Assembly: GCF_045310695.1 (NCBI RefSeq)
Contig: NZ_JBJIAA010000013.1
Location: forward strand, 103,417-167,416
DNA length: 64,000 bases
Direction of reading: 5' to 3'
Source of the DNA: Clostridium_S neuense
GTDB taxonomy: Bacteria; Bacillota; Clostridia; Clostridiales; Clostridiaceae
The notes beneath the pieces were generated by a model. It did not search any database, was not told where the DNA came from, and saw nothing but the letters and a program-made list of their open reading frames with translations. Shown piece after piece: positions 63,215 through 64,000 of the stretch (position 1 is its first letter; the number at the start of each line of letters is the position of its first letter). The position numbers and the translations under genes were made by a program.

Positions 63215-64000
63215 CTAATGAATTATTCCTAATAATGTATTTATTACATCATCCTTTACCATTGATTTTTGAATTACAATATTCCATATCTTCTCATCAT
63301 TTATATACATACCTTCTTTAATTAATTGCTTTTTATATTTATTAAACAACCATTGTGCATCTGGACCTATTGGATTCTCATATTTTTTTATATTTCTTGC
63401 TTCTAACCCTGCTCTCTCTTCAGCAGTCATGCTTGCTCTAGCTGTAACTTTTTGTTGATTACGTGTATCTACAACATGTTTTGCTATATCTTCCTTAGAA
63501 ACCCCTTCTGAATTCATTCTTTCAATATCAATTTCTAATTGCTTAGATGCGTCAAGATAATCCTTCCTAACATTTTGCATGTCCTTCGCCCAATCGGCAT
63601 CAGTAAAATCATATTTGGGGTTATAGTATGGAGTGCCTTCATTTGGTAAATATCCATATGCCCCATTGTCATCTGCATGTATTTGCTTAAGCACATTAGG
63701 CTTTACTTCGTCTAAAGGAATTCCTTCACCAGTTTTACCAATTCCAGCTTTACTTACCCCCTTAGTATTATTTCCAGTACTAAACACAGGCTCTTCTTCA
63801 AAATTTTCTAATGCCTCATTTATTCTATCTGCACTAGCTAAACCTCTAAATGCTGTTTGATAATCGCTTGCAATGTCTGCCAAAATACTCTGTTCATCGA
63901 AAGACATTGTTGTTAGCTGTGCGTCTATTACTTCCTCTCCCTGAGTTTTTGGACTTGCTTTTTCTCCTGTAACTTCCTCAGTAAGCCAGTCTGCAAATTT
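63215..64000 (-). CDS. 3' end of a large polymorphic toxin gene (runs off the window)
   Basis: The frame is open from the stop at 63215 through the window edge, so the visible 261 codons are a C-terminal part only. After a helical stretch (KFADWLTEEVTGEK; DEQSILADIASDYQTAFRGL) and a linker EPVFSTGNNTKG comes the toxin domain. This shows GYLPNEGTPYYNPKYDFTDA, VVDTRNQQKVTARASMTAEE and NPIGPDAQWLFNKYKK, resembling C-terminal domains of Rhs- and LXG-type toxins. The activity is not certain. An immunity-like gene and orphan cassettes follow on the same strand. Confidence 0.8.
   Translation of the reverse strand, partial: KFADWLTEEVTGEKASPKTQGEEVIDAQLTTMSFDEQSILADIASDYQTAFRGLASADRINEALENFEEEPVFSTGNNTKGVSKAGIGKTGEGIPLDEVKPNVLKQIHADDNGAYGYLPNEGTPYYNPKYDFTDADWAKDMQNVRKDYLDASKQLEIDIERMNSEGVSKEDIAKHVVDTRNQQKVTARASMTAEERAGLEARNIKKYENPIGPDAQWLFNKYKKQLIKEGMYINDEKIWNIVIQKSMVKDDVINTLLGIIH

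Noticed and set aside
1..64000. tRNA or rRNA genes
   Set aside because: I looked for tRNA T-loop motifs (GGTTCGAATC-like) and conserved rRNA segments in the gaps and found none.

Overview
The window looks like chromosome of a motile, solventogenic-type Clostridium (sensu stricto). It is very AT-rich, with Gram-positive AGGAGG ribosome binding sites and several chemoreceptors. Its xylose-sensing gene order (xylFII-lytS-yesN-xylFGH) matches what has been described in Clostridium beijerinckii. All identifications are by reading the sequence; no database search was run.

Layout. 1-8.2 kb: a complete Wadjet-type SMC plasmid-defence operon (jetD-jetA-jetB-jetC, minus strand). 8.3-13 kb: a membrane chemoreceptor, a Nudix hydrolase, and a GPH sugar symporter with the relic of a second copy upstream. 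13.7-19.4 kb: a DHA2-type drug exporter with a divergent TetR repressor and a palindromic operator candidate, an Old Yellow Enzyme-like FAD/FeS oxidoreductase, and 3-methyladenine glycosylase I. 20-31.5 kb: a sensory block. A UbiD/UbiX-type hydroxyaryl acid decarboxylase operon (bsdC, bsdD, lpdD-like, bsdB) is flanked by two soluble chemoreceptors. A membrane chemoreceptor, a frameshifted AraC regulator with a degenerate GGDEF tail and a diguanylate cyclase lie nearby. 32-40.2 kb: the xylose ABC transporter with its three-component sensor. 40.3-43 kb: a small alarmone synthetase overlapping a two-component system. 43-46.2 kb: an Lrp regulator, an AhpD-like protein, and a CycA-like transporter behind a tandem glycine riboswitch. 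46-51.4 kb: a MATE gene with an internal deletion, an AraC regulator, a GH120 beta-xylosidase and a Nif3-family protein. 52-57.9 kb: a prophage replication module (VirE primase-helicase, family A polymerase, DUF2815 protein). 58-64 kb: the 3' end of a large polymorphic toxin gene followed by a decaying array of orphan toxin tails and candidate immunity genes.

The most unusual signal is a family of about 325-bp intergenic elements, with about eleven full or partial copies. The best copy (31591-31915) has perfect 15-bp terminal inverted repeats. Inside these are iterated-unit arms that are usually complementary, enclosing a conserved set of hairpins whose stems show compensatory changes between copies. 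Several copies abut or even supply the stop codon of the neighbouring gene, and they fill every large gap of the prophage replication module. Two smaller inverted-repeat families share the same habit or similar ends. No transposase is visible, so these are non-autonomous elements or structured RNA/ssDNA elements of unknown function.

Functional threads. Xylan and xylose use joins the GH120 xylosidase and XylFGH. Aromatic-acid sensing and decarboxylation joins the 22-29.6 kb genes. Conflict systems are represented by Wadjet, the prophage relic and the polymorphic toxins.
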